Part shown: piece after piece, positions 11,401 through 23,400 of the stretch | How positions within the stretch are numbered: position 1 is the stretch's first letter | How the letters are laid out: each line of letters opens with the position of its first letter | Assembly (NCBI GenBank): GCA_023055505.1 | Contig: JALIRH010000035.1 | Span: 2,970,382-3,034,381, forward strand | DNA length: 64,000 nt | Reading direction: 5' to 3' | DNA from: Callipepla californica brunnescens | Lineage: Eukaryota > Chordata > Aves > Galliformes > Odontophoridae | Translations under genes and position numbers: made by a program | The notes under the pieces: generated by a model | Seen by the model: the letters and a program-made list of their open reading frames with translations, nothing else | Told to the model about the DNA's origin: nothing | The model's database searches: none

Positions 11401-14400
11401 TGCACACAGGGGGTTAACAATCCTTCTGCAACAGCAATGAACTGTGTTGCAGCTACCGGAAGATCTCTGGGGACACCTGTATGGGTGGTGACATCGAGGC
11501 ACGGCTGGAGGGGGAGCTGGTGCCGTGCCCGCTGGCTGGTGAGTGCTTGAGCACGGCTTCGGTCCATGCTGCATTCGTTAACTGGAATTAGCATGAATTA
11601 GACATGAATTAATGCTGTCTACTGAGGCCTTTCATCCTCATGCCCATACCCAGCGAGACATCGCTTCCATGCCTACGTACTCTCAAACATCCAGGGCACT
11701 GGCTTGCTCCCATGCCTGCACGCTGCCAGCTATTTGCATTCTGCTCTGTGCTGCTGTAATTTAATCTGCTGTCACGCTGCAGCTCGGGCCTGGGGCGGGT
11801 TTGGTGCAGGTTGGTGTAGCTTCAGCCTTCCTCCCTGCTCAGCACCGATGTGCTCCTCACCCCACCGTGCCCTCTGAGCTAGTTAGAGAGTTGCTAAGGG
11901 CCTGAAAGACAAACCCTTGCATCCTCAGATCTGTGGTAATGCTTTCCTGTGAGGTGTCTGTTTCTTAGCTCCGTATAATCCCATTAGGGGTGCGTAGCCA
12001 AAGCTGCTCTCTGACATCAGCCCCACTCATTAATAGCATTATTGGACTTTACCTGCAGCATGCAGTGCCTGGGAGCTTGGTTTCAGGCTAGCTCAGTCCT
12101 GCACTGACTGGGAACACAGCCCCTCTGGGATATTTCCCATTGGAAGCCGTCCCCCAGGACTGCCAGGTTTGCAGCACGCTCATGTTTTTTTTATGAGAAC
12201 TCAGAGGAACGGGAGATCAGTGTTTTGTTTCTAGTTGGCAGCGTGCTGACGTGGCGAGGTACTGATCACAGTGCTTTCTGCCATCCCTGCCTCCTCCGTC
12301 GGCCCTCTGGGATAAACAATAGCTGCAGTGTTGGCTGTGCGGGAACAAGGGGAGCGCGTAAGGCTATTAACGCATTCTAATTAACCTAATCCCATTGAGA
12401 CAAAGGGCCTTTGCCTCCCTTCCACTGCTCCACTGCAACACGTGGCCAGGGCGAAGGAAAAAATCCCCGAGCACCCCAAAAATACACAGAATCACCCCCC
12501 AAAAAACCCAAAACCCACCTGGTAATGAGCCCTGTCCCCGCAGAGGAGAACGAGTTCATCCTGTATGCCACCCGCTACTCCATCCATCGCTATGACCTCG
12601 CCTCGGGGCTCAGCCAGGAGCTGCCGCTGGCCGGGCTGCGCGGGGCGGTCGCGCTCGACTTTGACTACGAGCACAACTGCCTCTACTGGGCCGACGTCAC
12701 CCTGGACATCATCCAGGTGAGCAGGGAGCCACACCGGGGCAGGAGCGGGAGCCCAAGCAACTTGTTTTAGGCATTTCTCATCTCTCTGCTCTCGTGGAAT
12801 CAATTAGTCATAGAATGGCTTGGGTTGTGTTGAGGGTACCTTAGCGACCGGTTGTGTGTTAATCTCAAATAGTGCTGAGCTCGAGGCATCAGGCTCCGCA
12901 ACTGAATTGCTTCCCACAAAATACATGATTCTGTCTCCTCTGGACCATTTGACCCAGAAGTTTAGAGATCTTTGGTTGAAACCTGACAGCTTTTGCTTTC
13001 AGTGCCATACGCCGATGTAAATATCTTCAGAATTATTCCGTTCCCCATATTCTTTTGTGAGGAAACAGAAAACAGAATTGCACACCTGGCTGTGCTAACA
13101 GGGCTGGGAAGGTTCTGTTTCTTTACACCATTTTTCTCCTTATTTTTCCTCTAGCGCCTTTGTCTCAATGGCAGCTCTGGGCAAGAAATAATCATAAGCA
13201 CTGGGTTGGAAACAGTGGAAGCTTTGGCCTTTGAACCACTCAGCCAGCTGCTGTACTGGGTCAATGCTGGGATTCCCAAAATTGAGGTATGGTCGCACCA
13301 CCTATGCTGCAGAGGGGACTGCCCCAGTGAGCCTTTGGGGTCCCACTGCTGGCTGCCAACCTGCACCCTACAGCCACTGCACTGGTTTCACATGCATGGA
13401 GGGCATCACAGAATCATTTCTGTTGGAAAAAATGTTCAGGATCACTATGTCTAGCCATCAGCCTGACCTACTGAGCCCCATCACTCACCCATGTCCCTTA
13501 GTGCCACATCAGGACATCTCTTAAATACCTCCAACACTACCCAGGCAGCTTGTTCCATTGTCCAGCCACCCTTTCCATGAAGAAATCTTCCTAATAACCA
13601 ACCTAAACCTTCACTGACACAACAGTTATCCACTGCCCTGAAGTACTGCTCCTAGTGCCCGTGGAACCTGTTTTAATGGGATTATATGATTCACTGCCAC
13701 AGGCATCTTGCAGTTTCCCTCCATAGAGCCCACAACAAGCTCAGCCCTCTTCTTTTTTTACAACTCCAGGTTGCCAATCCAGATGGGGACCTGCGTCTCA
13801 CCGTCCTCAACTCCTCCATCCTCGAGCGACCCAGGGCCCTCGCGCTGGTGCCTCGAGAAGGGTAAGCAAGGAGCACCCCCCAAACTGTGGTGTGGTCTGT
13901 TGCACACCATGCAGATCAAGCCCTCCCCTTCAGTGCTACAGCCACACAAGAGGAACGTGGGTGAGATGCTGCATAGAAGGCTTATCACAGAATTGTGGAA
14001 TGGCTTGGGTTGGAAGGGACTTTAAAGATCATCCAGTTCCAGTCCCAATATCCAGGCTGCCCAGGGATCCCTCCTTGGCTTTAGGCACCTCCAGGGATGG
14101 AGCACTCACAGATTCTCTGGGCAGCCTGTGCTAATACTAGGAGGGAGCAGTGGGGACCCCATCATGTCCCTGATATCACACCAGTAGATCTGAGCTGCCT
14201 CTGGCTGCATGGACGTGGCCAGCAGAGCATGACAACACCACCTCCTCACCAATGGCTTCCCCAGCTCATGGCTAGGTAACCTCCAGCTGCACTCATGCCC
14301 CACAAACTGCAGCTCTGTAAGCCTGCCTTCTGCTCACAGATCCAACACTGCTCTCATTTGAATTGCAAAGAGCTCCTTTCCCCAAAGGCACATCTTGCAA

Positions 14401-17400
14401 GAGACAGGGAATGCAAAGAGCTCACAGCTCTGCTTGATCACCCGCTCCCTTGTGACTAGCCGTGCTGTTCCTGTTGCGGGTAAGCTCTCTGCCTGTTGCA
14501 GGCTGATGTTCTGGACAGACTGGGGAGATTCCAGGCCTGGCATCTACAGAAGTGACATGGATGGTTCCTCGGCCTCCTGCATCGTCTCAGAGGGTGTGCG
14601 GTGGCCCAACGGCATCTCTGTGGATGACCACTGGGTTTACTGGACCGAGGCTTACATGGACAGGATCGAGAGGGTGGATTTCAATGGGCTGCAGAGGTCT
14701 GTCATCCTGGACAGCCTCCCACACCCCTACGCCATCGCTGTATTTAAGGTACTGCTGCTGCCAACCATTTCCACTTTGTCCACATTTCTGTTCCACTTTG
14801 CACACTGGGTTTGGTGGGAAGGAACTAACACGATGCTTACTCTATTTCTGCTCTGGGTGTGTTCCCCAGAACCCCTACACCATTCAACTCCTGCTTCCAC
14901 TCCTGCTCAGATCCCAGTCCATGTCTTCCTCATCTTCCTTCCCGTGGGCTGGGAGGGATTTGCACTCTGCTGCCCTGTGGCTGTGGGGTGCCCATGTGCT
15001 GTAGTGCTTAGCAGTGTGTGTGCCTTTCAGAATGAGATCTACTGGAACGACTGGTCGCAGCTGAGCATCTTCCGGGCGTCCAAAAACAGTGGCTCGAGGA
15101 TGGAGACATTGGTCGGCCGATTAAATGGGATTATGGACATGAAAATCTTCTACAGAGGAAAGACGACAGGTAGTTGAGAGCGCAGGCCTGCAGGTTGTCT
15201 TTGCTGGGGATGTTGTTCTAGGCACCCACCCCGTGGCTCATGGCACTGACTGTGGCTTTCTGTGTCAAGAGCTGTACCACTGAGCCCAATGGGCTGTGAT
15301 CATCAGAGCACTTCTCCAGCCTGCAGGAGCATGGGGCTGCAACCTCAAAGCTGGGGTGGGGGTGGGATAGGGCTTCCTGCATGCCTGCAGCCCCCATCGA
15401 TGGTGTCCCCTTCCTCCCTGGTGCCAGGACAGAACGCCTGCATTGCCCACCCCTGCAGCCTGCTCTGCCTTCCCAAGTCCAACAACGGCCGGAGCTGCAA
15501 GTGCCCTGAGGGTGTTTCCAGCACCATGCTGCCCTCGGGGGAGATGAGGTGTGACTGTCCTCATGGCTACAGCATGAAGAACAACACCTGCGTGAAGGAA
15601 GGTAACACCAGGCTTGGTTCCTGCTGTTGTCATTAGAGGTGGCAGCTTCTCCCGTTGATGACCTTCCCAGCTGCCCTTGGGACAAGAAGAGCATCTGATA
15701 CCCAAGAACGCGGCGTCATGCCTCACGCCAGCTTGTTTTTGTTTTCCCCTCTGCACCAGAAAACACGTGTCTGCCCAACCAGTACAGATGCTTCAACGGG
15801 AACTGCATCAACAGCATTTGGCAGTGTGACAACAACAATGACTGTGGGGACATGAGCGACGAGAAGAACTGCCGTAAGTGTCCCGTGGTGGCATTCGTCC
15901 GTCCCAATTTAGATGTCTGCTGCGTCAGCACTGCATCTGAGCTGATGTCCCACGCTCCCTTTGTAGTCACGGGGAGCAAGAGGTGTTCAGAGTGCAGTTC
16001 CTGCCCTAGGGGACCCACCTCAAGTTGGCTGTGCCCTGCGGTGTTTCCCCCTTTATCCTCTGCGTGGGACACATCACGATGCACTTAGTCCTGCTGCCTG
16101 GCTCAGATGTGCACCTACAGTCATAACCCTGCATGCTGCACTGAGCAGGTCTCTGCAGCGTGCTCCCAGCTCTGCTTCACTCATGGTGGATCATTAAAAT
16201 CCATCCTCCCAGCACCACCTTGACCTCCTCCTCTCCCCATCAGCCACCACTGTGTGTGATGCTGAAACCCAGTTCCGCTGCCGGGAGTCGGGGACCTGCA
16301 TCCCTCTGTCCTACAAGTGTGACCTGGAGGATGACTGCGGTGATAACAGCGATGAGAGTCACTGCGGTGAGCTGCCTTGCTTCGTGCCTCCTCCTTCCCT
16401 GTCCCCAAAGCCTGGTGCTGTCAGACAAAGCAGTGCTGCTCCAGATCCCTGTTGTTAGCCCCAGCCAACAGCTGCCTCCTCCCATCACTGAGCTGGTTCT
16501 GGGCAGTAGATGAGAGTTGTGCAGTCTGGCAGGGAGGTTCTGTGCTGTTATGTGCTCCCTGCTCCTTGGGTCCTCCCCTGACCCAAAGTCAAACGTTTGG
16601 CTGAGATTAAAGGCTGTCCATGAGCAGCCACCCAGCAGGCAAATGGCAGCTTCTGAGCTATCAGCCTCCTCTCCCTGGTTATTAGCCCACATGAAGTTTT
16701 CCTCCTCCTTTCCCCACGTCCCAAACTCATCTGACACCTATCTGTGCTTCTTTGCAGAGGCTCACCAGTGCAGAAAAGATGAGTTCAGCTGCAGCTCAGG
16801 GATGTGCATTCGGCTCTCCTGGAGGTGTGATGATGACAACGACTGCAGGGACTGGTCTGATGAAGCCAACTGCACCAGTAAGCACTTTGCTGTGATCAAT
16901 AACGTGTTGCTATCCCTTCTTATGGTCTCACAGCCTCTCCCAAGAGCGTTCGAGTTGTTGGTTTGGAGGTGTTGCTTTGGGGAGGTGGCATTGCAGGGGC
17001 TGCACTGAAGGAGTTGCACGGGAGGAGTTGCACTGGAGGTGTTGCACTGGAGAGGTTGCATTTGGGTGACTTTGCAAGAGCAGTTTTGCACCAGTTTTGC
17101 AGCCCTGGCTGCTCCCAGCACATCCTCAGCAGCCCGAGGTGCATCGTGGCACGGTGCCGGCTGTGCCTTTGAGGCCATGCTGAATAGGGAAGCAGGACTG
17201 TGGCTGCCAGGCAGCCAAAGAATCCTTGCATTCAGAATGGGCTCCTTTGTTGCAGGCAGGCAACAGACAGGGCAGTGTGCACTGATCTCATTTCAGAGCC
17301 TAAACTCTGACCATTTTCTTGCCGTGAAACACGTTGCAGGAAACTGGCATTTCCTTCAGACCCAGTAAACGTGAACACCCAGGTAGAGCATTTTCCCCAC

Positions 17401-20400
17401 CAGAAGAGCCAGCTGGTGACAGTGCAGTGGTCTTTTCCACTCTAAAAAATCCCCAAATCTTGAGTGTTGCATGAGAAGGATGGAATTTGGAGAGCTTAAG
17501 ACCATCAGTGAAGGGCACATGGTTGTGCACAGGACAGAAGCCAGCTTTTGGGTGCTGCTTTGGGCTGATGGCGCTCATGAGAGCCCCTGGGCGATCACAT
17601 CTGCTGTGCTGAGCTCCTGCATCCTCTACCCACAGGGTGTGATGTGCCTCCAGCACGTGAGGTGCATAACGATGCGCCAGTGGTCGTTGGCATTCCGCGT
17701 GCATCGTTGTCTAAGGAGGTTTAATTTACAGTGGTATCACTTATCTCTCGTATGGGTTCCTCCAGAGAGAATTTCTCCAGGAGCAGAGCCTACTTCAAAA
17801 AGCGTCTCGGGTTTGTAAAGCCTGAAGTTGAAATTATCTAAGAGGATCACAATTATTGGAGGAGCATTTCATCTGACTCCACTGGCTGTATTTATGGCTC
17901 TTATCTGAAATAATTACATTTCACACTGAATACCTAATAGAATATTACTGCCATGAAACAGTGGCATTTTGAAATATCTGCAAGCACATGTCACAAGCCA
18001 ATGCGAAGTTCATGAGTGCCATTTAATTAAGCTGTGCATTGCTTTTTGTGTTGATAATGCTGAGCGCTGCTTGGCTGTAGAGTGGTATTTGTCTCTAAAG
18101 TGATGATATATGCTCAGCTTCAGCCAGCACGCCCTGCAGCAGATCCTAGGGTGAAAGGAGCCCAATGGAAGCCCTGATCCCTTTGAAACTCAAAAGTTTT
18201 CTAATATGCATTGGCCACATGGACAGGCCTAAATCAAGACCACCTCCAGAAGTACTCAGCAATGGTTTCCCTACTCTGGTGTCCCCATACAGGGACCCTA
18301 TGCCCCAACAAGGTTTGCTTGCTGTTTGTGCCACTTCTTGCCCTCCAAACACAACCACCTCCACATGTGCCAACACGCACCAAGGGTTGGGCTCGAAGAG
18401 CCTCCCAAATCTGGAGAGCTCTCGGAGCACTCGGAAAGCCATCCCTGGGGCACAGTGGGTTGGTGAGCAATTATGGTACAAATTGAAATGGATCCTTCCT
18501 TGTTCTGCTCCCACCAGTGTTCCGCACCTGCGAGGCCTCCAGCTTCCAGTGCCTCAATGGGCACTGCATCCCGCAGCGCTGGGCTTGTGATGGCGATGCT
18601 GACTGCCAGGATGGCTCCGACGAGGACCCCGCCAGCTGTGGTATGTGTCTGCAAACGCACCCCACAAGAGCTGCGACCCAATCCCCTCCAATAGCAGACA
18701 GGGGGGAGGGGGTTGGTACAGTGAAGAAAACTGGTGAAATCTTCCTAATTTCAGAAAAAAAATGCAATGGCTTCCAGTGCCCCAACGGCACCTGCATCTC
18801 AACCAGCAAACACTGCAATGGCATCACCGACTGCGCTGACGCCTCAGATGAGCAGGACTGTGGTGAGTGCTGGGGGCTGCTGAGAAGCATGCCCGTGATG
18901 GGATAACACTAATGAGGACCCGAGGAAACGGGCTCCTCTCTGAGCGAGGGACAAAGAAGAAGTGTGGGATGAGGAGGATCCAGTCCTGGTACACATGCCG
19001 TGCCACATGCATGGTGACATGCTGTTGAGTGCAGGACAGTGCACGGTCTGTGAAATCAGGACGTTTCACTCGGGTCTGTGCAAACAACAGTGGCCTTTCT
19101 GCAGGCAGTGCCTGCCCAGGTGCCATCCCCTCCTCCTGAACTTTCCCCAGAAATTCCCCTGTGCACCCGCTACATGGACTTTGTGTGCAAGAACCGGCAG
19201 CAGTGCTTGTCCCACTCCATGGTGTGTGACGGCGAAATCCAGTGTGAGGATGGCTCAGATGAAGACGCCAGCTACGCGGGATGTGGTGAGAGTGGTATCG
19301 TGCATCTCAAGGCACTGTGTGCAGGGAGGGCTGGACAGAGGAGTCCACGAGCATGGGGAGTATGCCACAAAGCTGCCATGGCTTCTAAGCACCGGTCCTG
19401 GACTATAACGTGGTGCTTTCAAATGATGGTGACAGCCTCCTCCTGCTCCATGTGGGGCTCCCCTCCAGCCCCACGTCTTCACACTGACCCTTACTTTCCC
19501 CCCATGTTGCTCTTCCAGCCCAGGAGCCTGAGTTCCACCGCACCTGTGACCAGTTCAGCTTCCAGTGTGCAAATGGGGTGTGCATCAGCCTGGTGTGGAA
19601 GTGTGATGGCATGGATGACTGTGGCGATTACTCAGACGAAGCAAGCTGTGGTGAGCAAAACCTCAAGGTCCTTGTCACCATGGCTCCTGCCTCTTTTGGA
19701 TTCCAGGCTCCATGTTCCTTGTACATACCCATGCATCTGTGTGTGTGCACCATTCCATTTTCACGTTGCAGTGCCTTGCAGGGAGATCAGCAGCATTCTC
19801 TTCCTGCAGCATGCTGTACATCCGATTTGCGGGCACACGCTGTGGTTGAGTGAGTCTGGTGGGACCATATTGCTTCCAGATTCCCAGCCTAAAGCAGACA
19901 GGCAGCTCACAGCCAAGCTCAATATTTATCAGTGTTCCCTGGGCAGCACTGGGTGCACAGCCAGGCGAAGCAGCTGTGCCTTCATTGCAGAGCTGCAGGG
20001 CTTGCTTCTCCACTTCTGCTATGCTCTGTATGAATTCCATGCTGGTTCTGTGACCAGAGGTGCTGTCTGTCTGCACCCAGGGTACATACATTATAATGTT
20101 GCCAGCAGAGCAGTGATAGCTGTAAGAAATGGGTGAGCTGGAGAAGAAGAGAAAGGATCTTGCCCAAAATGCTGGGGGGATGATGGGGGGCTGCTGTCTT
20201 GTACCTCAGCTGTGTTAGAGGCTGCTGAGGTAGTGCTGGGGCTCAGAGAACTCTCCTCTCGTTTTCAGAAAACCCAACGGATGCCCCCAACTGCTCCCGG
20301 TACTACCAGTTCCAGTGTGGGAACAGGCACTGCATCCCCAACCAGTGGAAGTGTGATGGAGAGAACGACTGCGGGGACTGGTCAGATGAGAAGGAGTGCG

Positions 20401-23400
20401 AGGGTGAGGGTCCCTGATGCTGCTCCGTGGTGCTCTGCTCTGCCCGAGGCTGCACCCCAGCATCCTGCACCAGCCCTGGGGCTCTAAAAATCCCCCACAA
20501 ACAGGCTGTGCACATGCTCTCCCACTTCTTTACCTTCTGAAAATCCCAATTGGGATGCAGACGCAGATCATACCACAGGCTTGCCATGCCTTCCCCACTC
20601 CCCTCTGCTCTGCTCTGCTCTGCTGGGGCTCTATCACCCTGTCCGCTGTCTTTCAGGCTCCCCACTCCTCCCCATCACCACCGCCGTCCCTCCCACCTGC
20701 CTCCCCAACCATTTTCGGTGTGTCAGCGGTGCCTGCATCACCAACAGCTGGGTGTGTGATGGGTACCGCGACTGCGCCGACGGCTCCGACGAGGACGCCT
20801 GTCCCAGCTCCCGTAAGCATCCTCACCCCACTCCTCCTCTATCTCGTCTTGGGGTGCCTGGGCACATGGGGGGGAGGGAGGTGGGGTGGCTTCTCAGCTC
20901 ACTCCTGCGCTGAAGGTACCAGGACGCTGCAGAGCAGTCGCTTTCCCAGCCCTCTGCAGTCAGCAGTGAGGATGGTTCAGGCATCGCAGCTACCTGCTAG
21001 ATGGGAGGACATTGCCATCTAGTGGAGCCGGGGCCGTCGCCATCTAGTGAATTTGGGACCGCTGTTGGTGCTGCTGGGTTCTCTCCTCTCTTCTCCCACC
21101 CGCAGACCCCAATGTGACCGCCAGCCCCCCAGCACCGCGGGGCCGCTGCAGCAGGGCTGAGTTTGAATGCCAGCAGCTGCACAAGTGCATCCCCAACTGG
21201 AAGCGCTGTGACGGCCGCAGGGACTGCCAGGACGGCACGGACGAGAGGAACTGCCGTGAGTGCGGGGCTGAGAGCATCTCTCCAGGTTGCACCCCGCGGG
21301 ATGCTCTGTGCGAGGATGGGGAGGGTTAATGCTGGTGGAATCCTGGCAGTAAAAAAGGGGGGAAAAATCCCAAAGTGCTGATTTTTTATTTTTTATTTTT
21401 TTCCATTAGAAAGTCAAACTATTAATTTTATAGATCATAGAGTCACTTCGGTTGGAAAATGAGGTCATCAACCCCAACCATGACGTGATGCTACAAGTCC
21501 ACTGCTTAACCCTGTCCCTAAGCACCATGTCCATTCATCTCTTAAATAACTACAGGGCAGGTGACACCACATCCCTGCTGGAACAAACCCCGAATCCTTC
21601 TGATATTGAGAGTGATCATACCAGAACATGTAGCAAAGTGGAGATAAGACTATTAACAATGCCCGGTGCTCCGTCCCGGCACCATTCCTGCTTTTACACC
21701 AGCACCCAGCCCCATTCCTGCCAGGACCTTCCCTGCACTGAGTCCTGCAACCTTTCTGCTTGCAGCAACGCACAGCTCGCTGTCGTGCCCCCAGGGCTAC
21801 CGCTGTGAGGACGGGGAGGCCTGCCTGCTGGTGTCTGAGCACTGCGATGGGTTCCTGGACTGCTCTGATGGCAGCGATGAGAGGAACTGCACGGGTGAGC
21901 TGCAGCCTGACCCATCTCCCTGCTCCGTGTTTTCTTGCACAGGAGCTCTCCCACATGCGCAACTTTTAATTCATACACCCTGGATGTAGAGTTGTGTCCA
22001 GATTCCCCATCCATAATCGGCTGGGACACACTTCCCAGATGGTTTCTGCACTGAGATTTTGCCTTCCAGCAATTTCAGACACACAAACCGACTTTAGGAT
22101 GAAAGCTGTCCATTTCACATGGCCCATGGGTGAAGGCACAGTCCCCGGCCCTGTGCTCCTCTGCACGGTGATCATCACCCTTGGGCAGATGACAGTGATT
22201 GCTGTCTCTGTGCAGCCACAAGGTTCAGCATCGTCCTGCTGACTTGCTCAGAGCATCGGCCAGGTTTTAGTGCTTTAATTAAATATTGATTGGGAGAGGT
22301 TAGGGGACTGCTGAGATTCATGGGGCATCAGCACCCAGGGAAAACCATCTGTTTTCCCTTGGACACCTGCACCTCTGTCCTTGCCCCAGTGTTCTGTCCT
22401 GCTTCCCAGCCTCAGCTTTGGAATGAGAGATGTGACACCATGCAAAGAGGTTCTTGAGTGGGGAATCTGTACACAGCAACAGCCCGGATTCACCACACAA
22501 GCAGGGGAGTGACAGCCTGCATCGATACGCTTCTGAAATATCGATTAAGAGTATTTCATCAGCAGCCATGCTTTATCTTCCTCTGGGTGAGAGCAGCACA
22601 AAGACAACTGCAGAATATTCTGGGGGAGAACCAGGAACATCAGTTACGTTCCTACTCTGCACTACCCACCCCATCTACATTATAATCCCAATCTGCACAG
22701 TGCCAACACTCCCTTCAGTCAGATTACAATTTCTGCTTCCCTGAATTGGCAGTGTAACCAAACAAAGAGCTGGTTAGCTGGTTAGCTCTCTGGCTAAGAG
22801 CTGATTTCCCTCCTGCAGCCTCACCTTCTCTGTTGTAGATGACACCATCGTGTACAAAGTCCAGAACCTGCAGTGGACAGCTGACTTCTCCGGTGCCATC
22901 ACCCTGACATGGACTCGGCCAAAGAGGATGTCCTCGACCTCCTGTGTCTACAACCTGTATTACAGGTACCCCACTCCTCACTGTTTGTGTTGGGTGAAGG
23001 GCGGGAGAAGTATGAGACATCAATGGGTTGATGGTTGCACTGGATCATCGTAGTGGTCTTTCCAACCTTAATGATTCCACGTTGCTCACGTATTTACAGC
23101 AAGGTCCAAATCAGATTTCAAAAGACAGAGCTTTTGCAACCTATTTCTATTTGGAAAATCTTCTAATGCTTCGTTGCAAAGCAGCCCCAAAATAGCTGCA
23201 GCTAGAGGACCCCTGTGAAAAGCTGCCTTTGTTTCCCTCAGATTGTTTACAGAAATGTGGACATATTGGGTGTTCTGTTTCTGCTTGGGTCTTGTCTTTG
23301 TGAGACTGCTAACAATGAGAACAAAGTCAAGAAATTAGAGCACAGCAGTGAAAACAAACCTCAGAGGATGGCAATGGTGCCAATGAGGCACTGAGCTACA

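Noticed and set aside
16878..18517. Possible extra LDLR repeat exon in the long intron 25
   Set aside because: No six-cysteine SDE-type reading with splice sites in any frame; the eleven repeats match human one to one.
20226..20239. TGAGGTAGTGCTGG, resembling the let-7 seed
   Set aside because: Only the first nine bases match let-7; no hairpin partner is present and the position is in intron 29 just before exon 30.
22765..22805. ggttagct direct repeat and possible hairpin before exon 34
   Set aside because: Only two short copies; too small to call a repeat or an RNA structure.
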